Below, one piece after another: positions 35,598 to 45,400 of a stretch of DNA of 64,000 bases (the first letter of the stretch is position 1; the number at the start of each line of letters is the position of its first letter). The translations under genes were made by a program, and so were the position numbers. Below the pieces are notes generated by a model. It saw only the letters and a program-made list of their open reading frames with translations, was not told the origin of the DNA and did no database searches. Origin of the DNA: Marinicella marina (GTDB lineage Bacteria; Pseudomonadota; Gammaproteobacteria; Xanthomonadales; Marinicellaceae); contig NZ_JASJNC010000006.1 in NCBI RefSeq assembly GCF_030065545.1, positions 156,636 through 220,635 of the forward strand, written 5' to 3'.

Positions 35598-35619
35598 ACG
35601 CCTTTAAGAGTTGAGCAAA

Positions 35620-36792
35620 GTGTCTAAACTACAGCAATTATTATTTCCCCGAAGTCAGCCCAACAGCGCCATTTTGGCCTTAGCGGATGGCAGCATATTT
35701 CATGGCATGGCCCTGGGTGCCACCGGTACCACAGTCGCCGAAGTGGTATTCAATACCGCAATGACCGGATACCAAGAAATCTTATCTGACCCATCGTATG
35801 CCGATCAGATGGTGACTTTGACTTATCCGCACATTGGTAATACCGGTACCAACCCAGCAGATAACGAATCCAAATCAGTTCATGCCAAAGGTTTGATCAT
35901 CCGCGATTATCCCGCATTGGCCAGTAATTGGCGCGATCAACAAGATTTGAACGCCTACCTCAAAGAACATGGTGTGGTTGCAATCAGTGACTTAGATACC
36001 CGCGCATTAACCAATTTATTGCGCCAAAACGGTTCTCTGAATGGCTGCATCATGAGTGGTGAAGACCTAGATGAGCAACGCGCGATTGAACTGGCTCAAG
36101 ACTTTGCTGGTTTAGAAGGCAAGGACCTGGCCAAAGAAGTCACTTGTAGGCAACCTTATGAGTGGCAAGAGGGCACATTTAATTTAAAGAAAAATGCCTT
36201 CAAGCACCCACAGAGCGATCAGCTGAAAGTGGTTTGTTATGATTTTGGCGTCAAGCACAACATCCTCAGAATATTGAAAGAATTGGGTTGTGATCTGACT
36301 GTAGTGCCGGCGCAAACGCCAGCTGAATCCGTGTTGGCGATGAATCCTGATGGGGTGTTTTTATCCAACGGGCCCGGAGATCCAGCGGCCTGTGATTATG
36401 CCATTTCAGCTTGCCAACAATTTTTAGCGGAGAAAATGCCACTGTTTGGCATTTGTTTGGGCCATCAAATCTTGGCCCTGGCCCTGGGTGCAAAAACCAG
36501 TAAAATGAAATTTGGTCACCATGGCGCCAATCACCCTGTTGAAAACTGCACCGATAAAACGGTCTTAATTACCAGTCAGAATCACAACTTTGCGGTAGCA
36601 GAAACGCAATTGCCGGATAGCCTAGAAGTGACGCACCGCTCACTGTTCGACGGCAGTATCCAAGGCGTTAAACACAAAACACTGGCCGCTTATGGTTTTC
36701 AAGGTCACCCGGAAGCCAGTCCTGGACCCCATGAGGCCAAGCAGTTGTTTCAACCTTTTATCACCCAAATGAAGGAGCAGGCTCATGGCTAA
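35620..36792 (+). CDS. carA: Carbamoyl-phosphate synthase small subunit
   Basis: Glutaminase subunit supplying ammonia to CarB for carbamoyl phosphate, the precursor of pyrimidines and arginine. The 390-residue protein has [29 protein letters not shown], the class I amidotransferase nucleophile Cys279 in FGICLGHQ, and His363 and Glu365 in [15 protein letters not shown] 35620 is chosen because TAAGAG at 35605-35610 has proper spacing to it; TTG 35611 directly abuts that site. The gene overlaps carB by eight bases. Confidence 0.96.
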   Translation: MSKLQQLLFPRSQPNSAILALADGSIFHGMALGATGTTVAEVVFNTAMTGYQEILSDPSYADQMVTLTYPHIGNTGTNPADNESKSVHAKGLIIRDYPALASNWRDQQDLNAYLKEHGVVAISDLDTRALTNLLRQNGSLNGCIMSGEDLDEQRAIELAQDFAGLEGKDLAKEVTCRQPYEWQEGTFNLKKNAFKHPQSDQLKVVCYDFGVKHNILRILKELGCDLTVVPAQTPAESVLAMNPDGVFLSNGPGDPAACDYAISACQQFLAEKMPLFGICLGHQILALALGAKTSKMKFGHHGANHPVENCTDKTVLITSQNHNFAVAETQLPDSLEVTHRSLFDGSIQGVKHKTLAAYGFQGHPEASPGPHEAKQLFQPFITQMKEQAHG

Positions 36793-39700
36793 ACGCACAG
36801 ATATTAAGAGTATTTTGGTGTTGGGTGCTGGACCCATAGTGATAGGACAAGCTTGTGAGTTTGATTATTCTGGCACCCAAGCATGTAAAGCGCTGAAAGA
36901 CGAAGGTTATCGAGTGATTTTGGTCAACTCCAACCCAGCCACCATCATGACTGACCCAGAAACGGCTGACAGCATCTACATTCAGCCCATCAACTGGCAA
37001 ACCGTAGCCAAGATCATAGAAATTGAAAAACCTGATGCCTTGCTACCTACCATGGGTGGTCAAACCGCTTTGAACTGTTCATTGGATTTGGTCAGCCAAG
37101 GGGTGTTGCAGAAATTCGGCGTCGAGATGATTGGTGCATCCAGAGAAGCCATCGATATGGCAGAGGACCGTGAACAATTTCGCGTGGCCATGGAAGACAT
37201 CGGGCTGGAATGTGCCAAGTCTTTCATCGTACATGACATGGATGAGGCCAGGATGGCGCAAAAAGACATCGGCTATCCAGTGATTATTCGTCCCTCATTC
37301 ACCCTCGGTGGCACCGGTGGTGGCATTGCTTATAACTTAGAGGAATTTGAGGAAATCACCGCTGAGGGTTTGAAATTATCGCCCACCACGGAGGTTTTAT
37401 TGGAAGAATCGCTGTTGGGCTGGAAAGAATACGAAATGGAGGTTGTGCGCGATAAAGCGGATAACTGCATCATCATTTGCTCGATTGAAAATTTAGACCC
37501 CATGGGTGTCCACACAGGTGATTCAATCACCGTGGCTCCTGCCCAAACCTTGACCGATAAAGAATACCAAGTGATGCGTGATGCTTCACTGGCTGTATTG
37601 CGTAAAATTGGCGTTGAGACCGGTGGTTCCAACGTCCAATTTTCTGTCAACCCAGCTGATGGTCGCTTGATTGTGATTGAGATGAACCCAAGGGTCTCTA
37701 GGTCTTCAGCTTTGGCTTCAAAAGCCACTGGCTTTCCCATTGCTAAAGTGGCAGCCAAGCTGGCCATTGGTTATACCTTGGATGAATTACAGAATGAAAT
37801 CACTGGTGGTGCCACCCCGGCTTCTTTTGAGCCAACCATTGATTACGTGGTGACCAAAATACCGCGTTTCGCTTTTGAGAAATTCAATAACAGCATCGAT
37901 CGACTCAGTACCCAAATGAAATCTGTTGGTGAAGTGATGGCCATTGGTCGTACTTTCAATGAATCATTACAAAAAGCTTTGCGTGGTTTGGAAACAGGTA
38001 AGTCAGGTCTGGATCCGGTGGTCACTGATAAACAAATACAAGCTGGTTTTGATTTAGTCAAAGAAATTCGTGAACCTTCATCGGAAAGGCTGTTTTATGT
38101 TGCCGATGGTTTCAGACAAGGTATGAGCAGTGAAGAAATACATCAAATTTCAAGAATTGACCCGTGGTTTTTAAACCAGATTGAACACTTGGTGCAGTTA
38201 GAACTGGCTCTTGAAGGATGTCAACTGGGCGACTTAGATGCTGCTCAAATGCGGCAGCTGAAACGTGAGGGTTTTGCAGATGTTAGGTTGGCTGAAATTT
38301 TGAATTGCAGTGAGCAGGCTGTGCGTTACTTCCGTCACAGCAACGATATAAAACCGGTATTTAAACGCGTCGACTCATGCGCCGCTGAATTCGAGGCTCC
38401 CACCGCTTATTTCTATTCAACTTATGAACAACACTGTGAGGCCAACCCCACAGATAAGGACAAAATCATGATACTTGGTGGTGGACCCAATCGAATCGGC
38501 CAAGGCATTGAATTTGATTACTGTTGTGTGCATGCATCGTTGGCTTTGAAAGAAGCGGGGTTTGAAACCATCATGGTTAACTGCAACCCAGAGACAGTAT
38601 CTACCGATTACGATACCTCAGACCGGCTGTACTTTGAGTCATTGACGCTGGAAGATGTACTGGAAATTGTTCAAGTTGAGCAGCCAAAGGGGGTGATTGT
38701 TCAATATGGCGGACAAACCCCGTTGAACCTAGCCAACGCCCTGGAACAAGCAGGTGTACCCATCATTGGTTCATCACCTGAGTGTATCGACAAAGCCGAG
38801 GACCGCGAACAGTTCAAAGCCATGCTGGACAAGCTGAACTTGAAGCAACCGCCCAATGGTACAGTCACCTCTGCTGAAGCAGCGATTGCTGTTGCAGAGG
38901 ATATTGGTTTCCCTTTGGTGGTCAGACCTTCTTATGTTTTGGGTGGAAGAGCGATGGAGGTGGTGCATTCCCAGCAGGAGCTTAAGCGCTACATGAATGA
39001 AGCGGTGCAAGTATCCAATGATTCACCGGTGTTACTCGATCGCTTTTTAGATCACGCCATTGAAGTGGATGTTGATGTGATTTGTGATGGTCAAGACTTT
39101 ATGGTGGGTGGCATCATGGAACACATCGAACAAGCCGGGGTGCACTCGGGTGATTCAGCTTGTTGTATCCCACCTTTTACGCTGTCGCTTGAAACCCAAA
39201 AAGAGTTGGCTCGTCAGTGTGAATTAATGGCCAAAGAACTCAATGTGGTGGGTTTAATGAATACCCAATTTGCCATTCAAGGTGAGGACATCTACATTTT
39301 GGAGGTCAATCCTCGAGCCTCAAGAACGGTGCCTTTCGTTTCAAAAGCTTCAGGCTTACCGTTGGCTAAAATAGCCGCTTTGTGTATGGCTGGCATTGGT
39401 TTAAAAGAGCAGGGTGTGACTGAGCGATTGGATTTGAACCATTATTCAATCAAAGAACCGGTTTTTCCGTTTGTTAAATTCCCTGGTGTTGATCCAATTT
39501 TAGGTCCTGAAATGCGCTCAACGGGTGAAGTGATGGGCATTGGTAAGACATTTGGTGCAGCTGTAGCCTCATCAAAACTGGCGGCCAGTGTGGATATGCC
39601 CAGAAGTGGTAAGGCTTTTGTCAGTGTCAGAGAGGCTGATAAAGAGAAGTTAATTCCGTTGGCAAAACAGCTTCGAGAGTTGAATTTCGAGTTGGTGGCC

Positions 39701-39997
39701 ACACATGGTACTTGTCAGTTGTTGAGGAATGCTGGTTTGTTTTGTGAAAGTGTGAATAAGGTGATAGAAGGTCGTCCGCACATCGTTGATAAAATAAAAT
39801 CCAAGGAAATTCATTTCATCATCAACACCACAGAGGGTGCGCAAGCCATTGCTGATTCGGCTTCCATCCGTAAGGAAGCACTGAAGCAAAGCATCAACTA
39901 CACCACCACCATTGCTGGTGCTGCTGCTACAATTGCTGCTTATGATTATTTAAATCAACAAGAAATATACTCATTGAAAGAGTTACACGAACAATAG
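36785..39997 (+). CDS. carB: Carbamoyl-phosphate synthase large subunit
   Basis: The 1070-residue synthase subunit carries two homologous ATP-grasp halves. The first begins [22 protein letters not shown] and the second [20 protein letters not shown] near residue 560. ATP-grasp blocks [16 protein letters not shown] and [14 protein letters not shown], and metal-binding [22 protein letters not shown] and [18 protein letters not shown] are all intact. The C-terminal allosteric domain binds UMP or ornithine in relatives. Start ATG 36785 overlaps carA. Confidence 0.98.
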   Translation: MAKRTDIKSILVLGAGPIVIGQACEFDYSGTQACKALKDEGYRVILVNSNPATIMTDPETADSIYIQPINWQTVAKIIEIEKPDALLPTMGGQTALNCSLDLVSQGVLQKFGVEMIGASREAIDMAEDREQFRVAMEDIGLECAKSFIVHDMDEARMAQKDIGYPVIIRPSFTLGGTGGGIAYNLEEFEEITAEGLKLSPTTEVLLEESLLGWKEYEMEVVRDKADNCIIICSIENLDPMGVHTGDSITVAPAQTLTDKEYQVMRDASLAVLRKIGVETGGSNVQFSVNPADGRLIVIEMNPRVSRSSALASKATGFPIAKVAAKLAIGYTLDELQNEITGGATPASFEPTIDYVVTKIPRFAFEKFNNSIDRLSTQMKSVGEVMAIGRTFNESLQKALRGLETGKSGLDPVVTDKQIQAGFDLVKEIREPSSERLFYVADGFRQGMSSEEIHQISRIDPWFLNQIEHLVQLELALEGCQLGDLDAAQMRQLKREGFADVRLAEILNCSEQAVRYFRHSNDIKPVFKRVDSCAAEFEAPTAYFYSTYEQHCEANPTDKDKIMILGGGPNRIGQGIEFDYCCVHASLALKEAGFETIMVNCNPETVSTDYDTSDRLYFESLTLEDVLEIVQVEQPKGVIVQYGGQTPLNLANALEQAGVPIIGSSPECIDKAEDREQFKAMLDKLNLKQPPNGTVTSAEAAIAVAEDIGFPLVVRPSYVLGGRAMEVVHSQQELKRYMNEAVQVSNDSPVLLDRFLDHAIEVDVDVICDGQDFMVGGIMEHIEQAGVHSGDSACCIPPFTLSLETQKELARQCELMAKELNVVGLMNTQFAIQGEDIYILEVNPRASRTVPFVSKASGLPLAKIAALCMAGIGLKEQGVTERLDLNHYSIKEPVFPFVKFPGVDPILGPEMRSTGEVMGIGKTFGAAVASSKLAASVDMPRSGKAFVSVREADKEKLIPLAKQLRELNFELVATHGTCQLLRNAGLFCESVNKVIEGRPHIVDKIKSKEIHFIINTTEGAQAIADSASIRKEALKQSINYTTTIAGAAATIAAYDYLNQQEIYSLKELHEQ

Positions 39998-40006
39998 GAA
40001 AACACC

Positions 40007-40483
40007 ATGAACAGAGATCCAATCACCAAAAAAGGTGCTGAGCAACTGAAAGCTGAACTGAAAAGACTGAAGACCGAAGAGCGTCCTAAGGTCATTGATG
40101 CTGTGGCTGAGGCTCGCGCTCATGGTGACCTGAAAGAAAATGCAGAATACCATGCAGCCCGAGAACAACAATCATTCACTGAAGGCCGCATTGCTGAACT
40201 AGAAGGCCTGATTGGCAATGCCCAAGTCATTGATGTGACTGAGTTAAATGTGGGTGACAAGGTTGTTTTTGGTGCCACGGTGGTATTGGAAGAAGAAGAT
40301 TCAGGTGATCATGTGACTTATCAGATTGTGGGTGATGCTGAAGCCGACATTGATGCCGGTAAAATTTCTATCTCATCTCCCATAGCCCGTGCCTTGATTG
40401 GTAAAAGTGAAGACGATGAAGTTGAGGTACAAGCCCCAGGTGGTGATAAAATCTACTTCATTGAATCGATTCAATACATTTAA
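40007..40483 (+). CDS. greA: Transcription elongation factor GreA
   Basis: GreA rescues backtracked RNA polymerase by inducing transcript cleavage. The 158-residue protein has the N-terminal coiled coil with the acidic tip in [18 protein letters not shown] and the C-terminal FKBP-like domain ending [23 protein letters not shown]. Length is standard. It follows carB after nine bases, an order common in gammaproteobacteria, and precedes recJ by 15 bases. Confidence 0.98.
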   Translation: MNRDPITKKGAEQLKAELKRLKTEERPKVIDAVAEARAHGDLKENAEYHAAREQQSFTEGRIAELEGLIGNAQVIDVTELNVGDKVVFGATVVLEEEDSGDHVTYQIVGDAEADIDAGKISISSPIARALIGKSEDDEVEVQAPGGDKIYFIESIQYI

Positions 40484-40498
40484 TTCTATGAGCAGGTC

Positions 40499-42229
40499 AT
40501 GACCCAAGCCAAAGTGGTCAGAAGAACTGTTCCCCAAAACAAGCTGTTAGGTGGTGAACATTTACACCACCTGATACAAAGGATTTATTTGGCCCGAGGT
40601 ATAGTCGATTTCTCTGAAGTTGATTACCGTCTTAAAAACCTCCAAGCACCCCATGGTTTCAAGGGCATTGATGCCGCTGCTGAACTCATCTACAGCGCCA
40701 TCAAACAGCAACAGCGCATAGTGATTGTGGGTGACTTTGATGCCGATGGGGCCACTTCCACGGCTTTGGTGATGCGTGCACTGCGCTTGATGGGTGCCCA
40801 GTATGTAGACTTTGTGGTGCCCAATCGTTTCGAGTTTGGGTATGGCCTGACCGTTGAACTGGTCGAAGTCCTGGCACAACAGCAGGCTGAGCTGGTGATT
40901 ACCGTTGATAATGGTATTTCTTCTTTTTATGGTGTGAGTCAAGCCAAATCACTGGGTATGAATGTCATTATCACTGACCACCATTTACCGCCCGAACAAT
41001 TACCACCAGCTGACGCCATAGTAAACCCGAACTGTGCTGGTGATGAATTTCCGAGTAAATCACTGGCAGGTGTCGGTGTCGCGTTTTATTTGATGACGGC
41101 TGTCAAAGCCACCTTGCTTGCTGATAATTGGTTTGAACAGAGGCAACTGAAGCCCCCGAACTTGGTTCAATTTTTAGATTTGGTGGCACTCGGTACAGTG
41201 GCTGATTTGGTGCCGTTGGATAAAAATAACCGCATTTTGGTAGATGCTGGGTTACAGCGCATCAAACAACAGCGCTGTTGTCTTGGCATCAATGCCTTGT
41301 TTGCTGTGGCTGGTGTGCAGCAGCCCAGTGCTGATGCAGATGCGCTGGCCTTTTACGTGGCCCCAAGACTGAATGCCGCCGGTCGCCTGGAGGACATGAG
41401 CATCGGCATCAATTTATTACTGACAGATGATGCCAAAGAGGCCAAGGGCTTGGCGCATGAGCTACAAGCGATTAACCAACAGCGGAAAACCATTCAAGCA
41501 GACATGCAACGGTTTGCTGATTCGGTGGTTGATGAATTAAAACAACAAGATGAGTTACCTGAAGCGATTTGTTTGTACCATGAAAACTGGCACCAAGGCG
41601 TGGTGGGCTTACTGGCTTCAAAAGTCAAAGAATACACCCACCGACCGGTGATTGCTTTTGCCAAAGAAAGTGCCACATCCAAATGGGTCAAAGGTTCAGC
41701 CAGGAGCATAAAGGGATTGCATATTCGTGATGTACTGGTTGATATTGATGCCAACCACCCGGGTTTAATCAAAAAATTTGGAGGCCATGCCATGGCCGCT
41801 GGTTTGACTTTGGCATGCGAAAACCTGAACACTTTTAAAAATCTATTCACAGCAATGGTCAATCAACACTTGGACGAATCGAGTTTGGAGCAAACCATTT
41901 ATTCTGATGGCGCTGTGGATGTGGACGATTTGCGTTTGCGCACCGCTGAACTGATACAAGCAGCTGGCCCTTGGGGTCAGCGCTTTGATCAACCGGTATT
42001 TGATGACTGGTTCATTATCAAGAAAAAACAATTGGTTGGTGACAACCACACCAAACTGACACTGCAGACCACTAATTTAGAGAAGCAAATTGCAGCCATT
42101 GCTTTTAACAAGCATCCCAATGACTTCAGTCAAGAGGGCAAAAACATCCATGTCTGTTATCAAATGATGGTCAATGAGTTTCGCAACCGACGCAGTTTAC
42201 AGCTGAAGATAGATCACGTCATTCAATAG
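40499..42229 (+). CDS. recJ: Single-stranded-DNA exonuclease RecJ
   Basis: 5'-3' exonuclease acting in RecF-pathway recombination and mismatch repair. The 576-residue protein has the DHH motifs VGDFDADGATSTALV, VITVDNGIS, TDHHLPPEQLPPADAIVNPN, SLAGVGVAFYLM and LGTVADLVPL, and the DHHA1 block KFGGHAMAAGLTL. Length matches the family. No metal-binding aspartate or histidine motif appears lost. It is the last gene of the carAB-greA-recJ run. Confidence 0.97.
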   Translation: MTQAKVVRRTVPQNKLLGGEHLHHLIQRIYLARGIVDFSEVDYRLKNLQAPHGFKGIDAAAELIYSAIKQQQRIVIVGDFDADGATSTALVMRALRLMGAQYVDFVVPNRFEFGYGLTVELVEVLAQQQAELVITVDNGISSFYGVSQAKSLGMNVIITDHHLPPEQLPPADAIVNPNCAGDEFPSKSLAGVGVAFYLMTAVKATLLADNWFEQRQLKPPNLVQFLDLVALGTVADLVPLDKNNRILVDAGLQRIKQQRCCLGINALFAVAGVQQPSADADALAFYVAPRLNAAGRLEDMSIGINLLLTDDAKEAKGLAHELQAINQQRKTIQADMQRFADSVVDELKQQDELPEAICLYHENWHQGVVGLLASKVKEYTHRPVIAFAKESATSKWVKGSARSIKGLHIRDVLVDIDANHPGLIKKFGGHAMAAGLTLACENLNTFKNLFTAMVNQHLDESSLEQTIYSDGAVDVDDLRLRTAELIQAAGPWGQRFDQPVFDDWFIIKKKQLVGDNHTKLTLQTTNLEKQIAAIAFNKHPNDFSQEGKNIHVCYQMMVNEFRNRRSLQLKIDHVIQ

Positions 42230-42312
42230 TCACCTTTTCAGAGTCTCAATCATTTTCCGCCTTTTGCTGGTTCGCTTGATCCTAAAGCAAACATTATTTA
42301 TTACTGAATTTT

Positions 42313-42328
42313 TGTGATTTACGCCACA
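42313..42328 (+). promoter_or_regulatory. Candidate CRP/Vfr binding site
   Basis: TGTGA-TTTACG-CCACA matches the CRP half-sites TGTGA and TCACA at nine of ten positions, with symmetric T/A flanks. It lies 113 bases upstream of the autotransporter start and upstream of a TATAGT -10-like sequence at 42388-42393. A perfect 15-base palindrome TTCTTTA-A-TAAAGAA follows at 42331-42345. The rest of the 42230-42440 gap is AT-rich without further recognisable elements. Confidence 0.4.
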
Positions 42329-42440
42329 AATTCTTTAATAAAGAACTTATTTCATTGAAAATTAATGGTTTCAAAGCCAAAATAATCTATAGTTTAATTG
42401 CAATTAACTGCCAGCATAGGCATCAAAAGAGAGAAGGGAT

Positions 42441-45400
42441 ATGAAAGGGTTAAGGTTATTTTTAACGGTCTTGGGTGTGTTTTTAGGTGTGCAAGCTTGG
42501 GCGCAGACGGATTTGTCTATAGTGACCAGTGACACGCTGTACCAATTTTCAGGTGATGGACAAGAAAACTTCATCACTTATGAATTTGATAATTTTGGTC
42601 CGAACAGTGCCAGTGGTGGTGTAACCGTGACATTCACCAAAGACATGTTTGTTGACCCCAGTTTTGATTTCAGCAGCGTCAATACCGGAGATTTTAACTG
42701 CAATCCAAATGGTGACAGCATGGTTTGTGATTTATTACCGACTAGTTTTGACCCATTCACTCCTGTTTTTATTGATCTCGGTGTTATTATCCAGCCAGGG
42801 GATTTCGACTTGGCTCCGGCATTTTCGGTAAACATCAATGATCAAAGTGGGCAAGATTCTGATTTATCCAATAACAGCCTTTTTGTAGATTTAGAATATA
42901 CGGCCGGTGGTGCCTTAGACTTTCAAGTGACTTTATTGAATCCCACACAGCCCATCCAATACCCAGCGGGAAGCGGCACCCAAACCATGGATTTTGAAAT
43001 CAGAAACCTGGGACCGTTGGCAGAGGGTGATCAAACTACAGTTACATTTGATATCAGCCCTGATTTAGACCCACAATTTGCCAACCCAGCTTCAGCAACT
43101 TCCTCAGATCCTGCATGGAGTTGTTTCGCTGTCACCGGACAAGTGATTTGTGATTACGCAGCAATTTTTGATCCATTCACAGCCAGTGTGATTAATTTAA
43201 CCATTCCAGTACCAGATAATGTGCCAGTCCCTGCCACCATCAACAATGCGGTGGGCGTAAGTATGTTCAATGTGCTGGGCGACAGTGACCCCAGCAACAA
43301 TACTTTCCAATACCCGATTGAAATCATCACCGCTGGTTCAGCGGAAATTGAGGTGGTTAAAAGTGTTGTCGGTAACCTCACGCAAATTATTCAAGGTGAG
43401 CAGTTGGAATACATCATTGATGTCAACAATACCGGTGCAGGAGTGGCCAGTAATGTCGATATCGTCGATGCCTTACCGGTTGGAGTTACATACCAAAGCC
43501 ACAGCGAATTGGGTCCCAATTTTACCTGTAGTTTTGCCAATAATACCGTCAGTTGTAATGCGCCCAATTTACCGGTCACTGCCAGTCAAGACGGTGTCAG
43601 TATCATTGTCACCGCCGATGGCCCCATTGGTGCAGGTGTGACCAATACAGCCTCCAGTACTTTTTTGGATAGTAACCCATCAGATAACACCTCAGCAGTG
43701 TTTTTTAATATCATTGCTCCTGTGGCTGATTTGGACATAACCATGACCACTGATTCAGCCAATTATTTGGTTGGAGATTTAATCACTCATGATCTGACGC
43801 TACACAATCCAGTCACATCTAATGCAGCACCTGAAAATGCTGAATTATCTGTGGTTCTGTCACCTGAGTCAGTTTTTGTCAATGCCCAAGAAACTTCCGG
43901 CATCGGGTTCAATTGTGTCCATGATGGTTCGCCCGCTGGTGGCGTAGTTACCTGTGATTCTCAAGGCAATGCTTTGCCAATTGGCACCAATACACTGTTT
44001 GAAATTACGGCGGTAGCTGATGCGCCAACACCTGCAACTTCCTCTCAAGCTGATGCTTCCATCACCAGTGACTTTGATTCAAATCCAACGAACGACACCG
44101 CCTCAGCCTTCTTTTTTATTAACGCCGCGGTCGCTGATTTCAGCATCAATAAAACAGTCAGCGGTACCAATTTCGCCGTCGGTGATACCTTTACTTACGT
44201 GCTGACGATTAATAACCCTGTGCCTTCGACAGCCAGCCCGACTGATGTGGAAATATCTGACCAGTTGCCGAACGAACTTTCTTATGACTCATTTATTGTT
44301 GGCACAGCATTGGGCACCAATATCAATTGTAACCATGATGGTGCCAACAATGGTGGTTTGTTAACTTGCAACACAGGTGGAGCGCCGTTCCCGCCAGGTG
44401 AAACGGTGACCATTGATGTCAATGTGACAGCGGCAGTTGCCAGTAACAACATCAATAACACCGCCACTGCTGAAACGGTTGTTGATGCCGATGGTGTTAC
44501 CAATAACAACAGCGCCACAGCACCTACGGTGATTGTCACAGGGCCTTCATTAACCACAGTTTCCGCCACAAAAACAGCTCAGGTTGCAGGATTGGCGGTG
44601 ACACAAGTAGGATACGGACAAAACTTTGAGTATTTGTTAGTGGTTGAAAATACGGGATTCAATGATGCGGTTAATGTGCAAGTCACAGACACATTGCCAG
44701 CCGAAGTCAGCTTGGTGAACGTATTATCTAATGGTTGGACTTGTAATGCGGTGCAAGTCAGGGCTGGAGATTTTGGTAATAGTGATGTGGATTGTGTGTT
44801 GGATACTGTCTTGGCCGCTGGTGCCACTGCACAAATCGTGGTTGAGGTGGTTGCCACCAACAACACCTCCATCACCTCCATCACCAACCAGATGGAAGTC
44901 AACGCCGATAATATTGGGCCGCAAGTGATTGATCAAGTCACTGTTGGGTTGTTAAATCCACAGGCAGCTTTGAACTTGAGCCAGAATCCAAGTCCAGTAG
45001 ATCCTGAGGGTGATGTTGAGTTTGGACTGTTGATCGAAAATAACGGAACAGTTGATTTGAATGGCTTACAATTGGTGAGTCAGCTGCCAACAGGCTTTAC
45101 TTACAATGGCTTTATTACCAATGATGGATGGGCTTGTAATGAAAACGCAGGCACACTGACTTGCACCTTAACTGCTACTTTAGCCAGTGCGTCATCGACC
45201 AGTCTTAACATTGAGGCCACTGCACCCATCCCTCAGGCCAATCAGACGTATCAACTGAACAGCACGCTATCAGCCAATGAATTACCAGCAGATGTCAATG
45301 CCAGTTTAACGGTCGCTTTCAGTACCAGTGATTTTGCTCTGAACATTCAAAGCAACCCAGGTGAAGTACAAGTGGGTACACCATTCAAGCACCTGATTAG

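Noticed and set aside
34361..42229. CRISPR array near the CARF nuclease
   Set aside because: No regularly spaced direct repeats were seen in the surrounding sequence and no cas-like proteins are encoded in the window.
44282..44902. Long antisense open frames within the autotransporter gene
   Set aside because: They are low-complexity mirror images of repetitive Thr/Asn/Val codons, without ribosome sites or family motifs.
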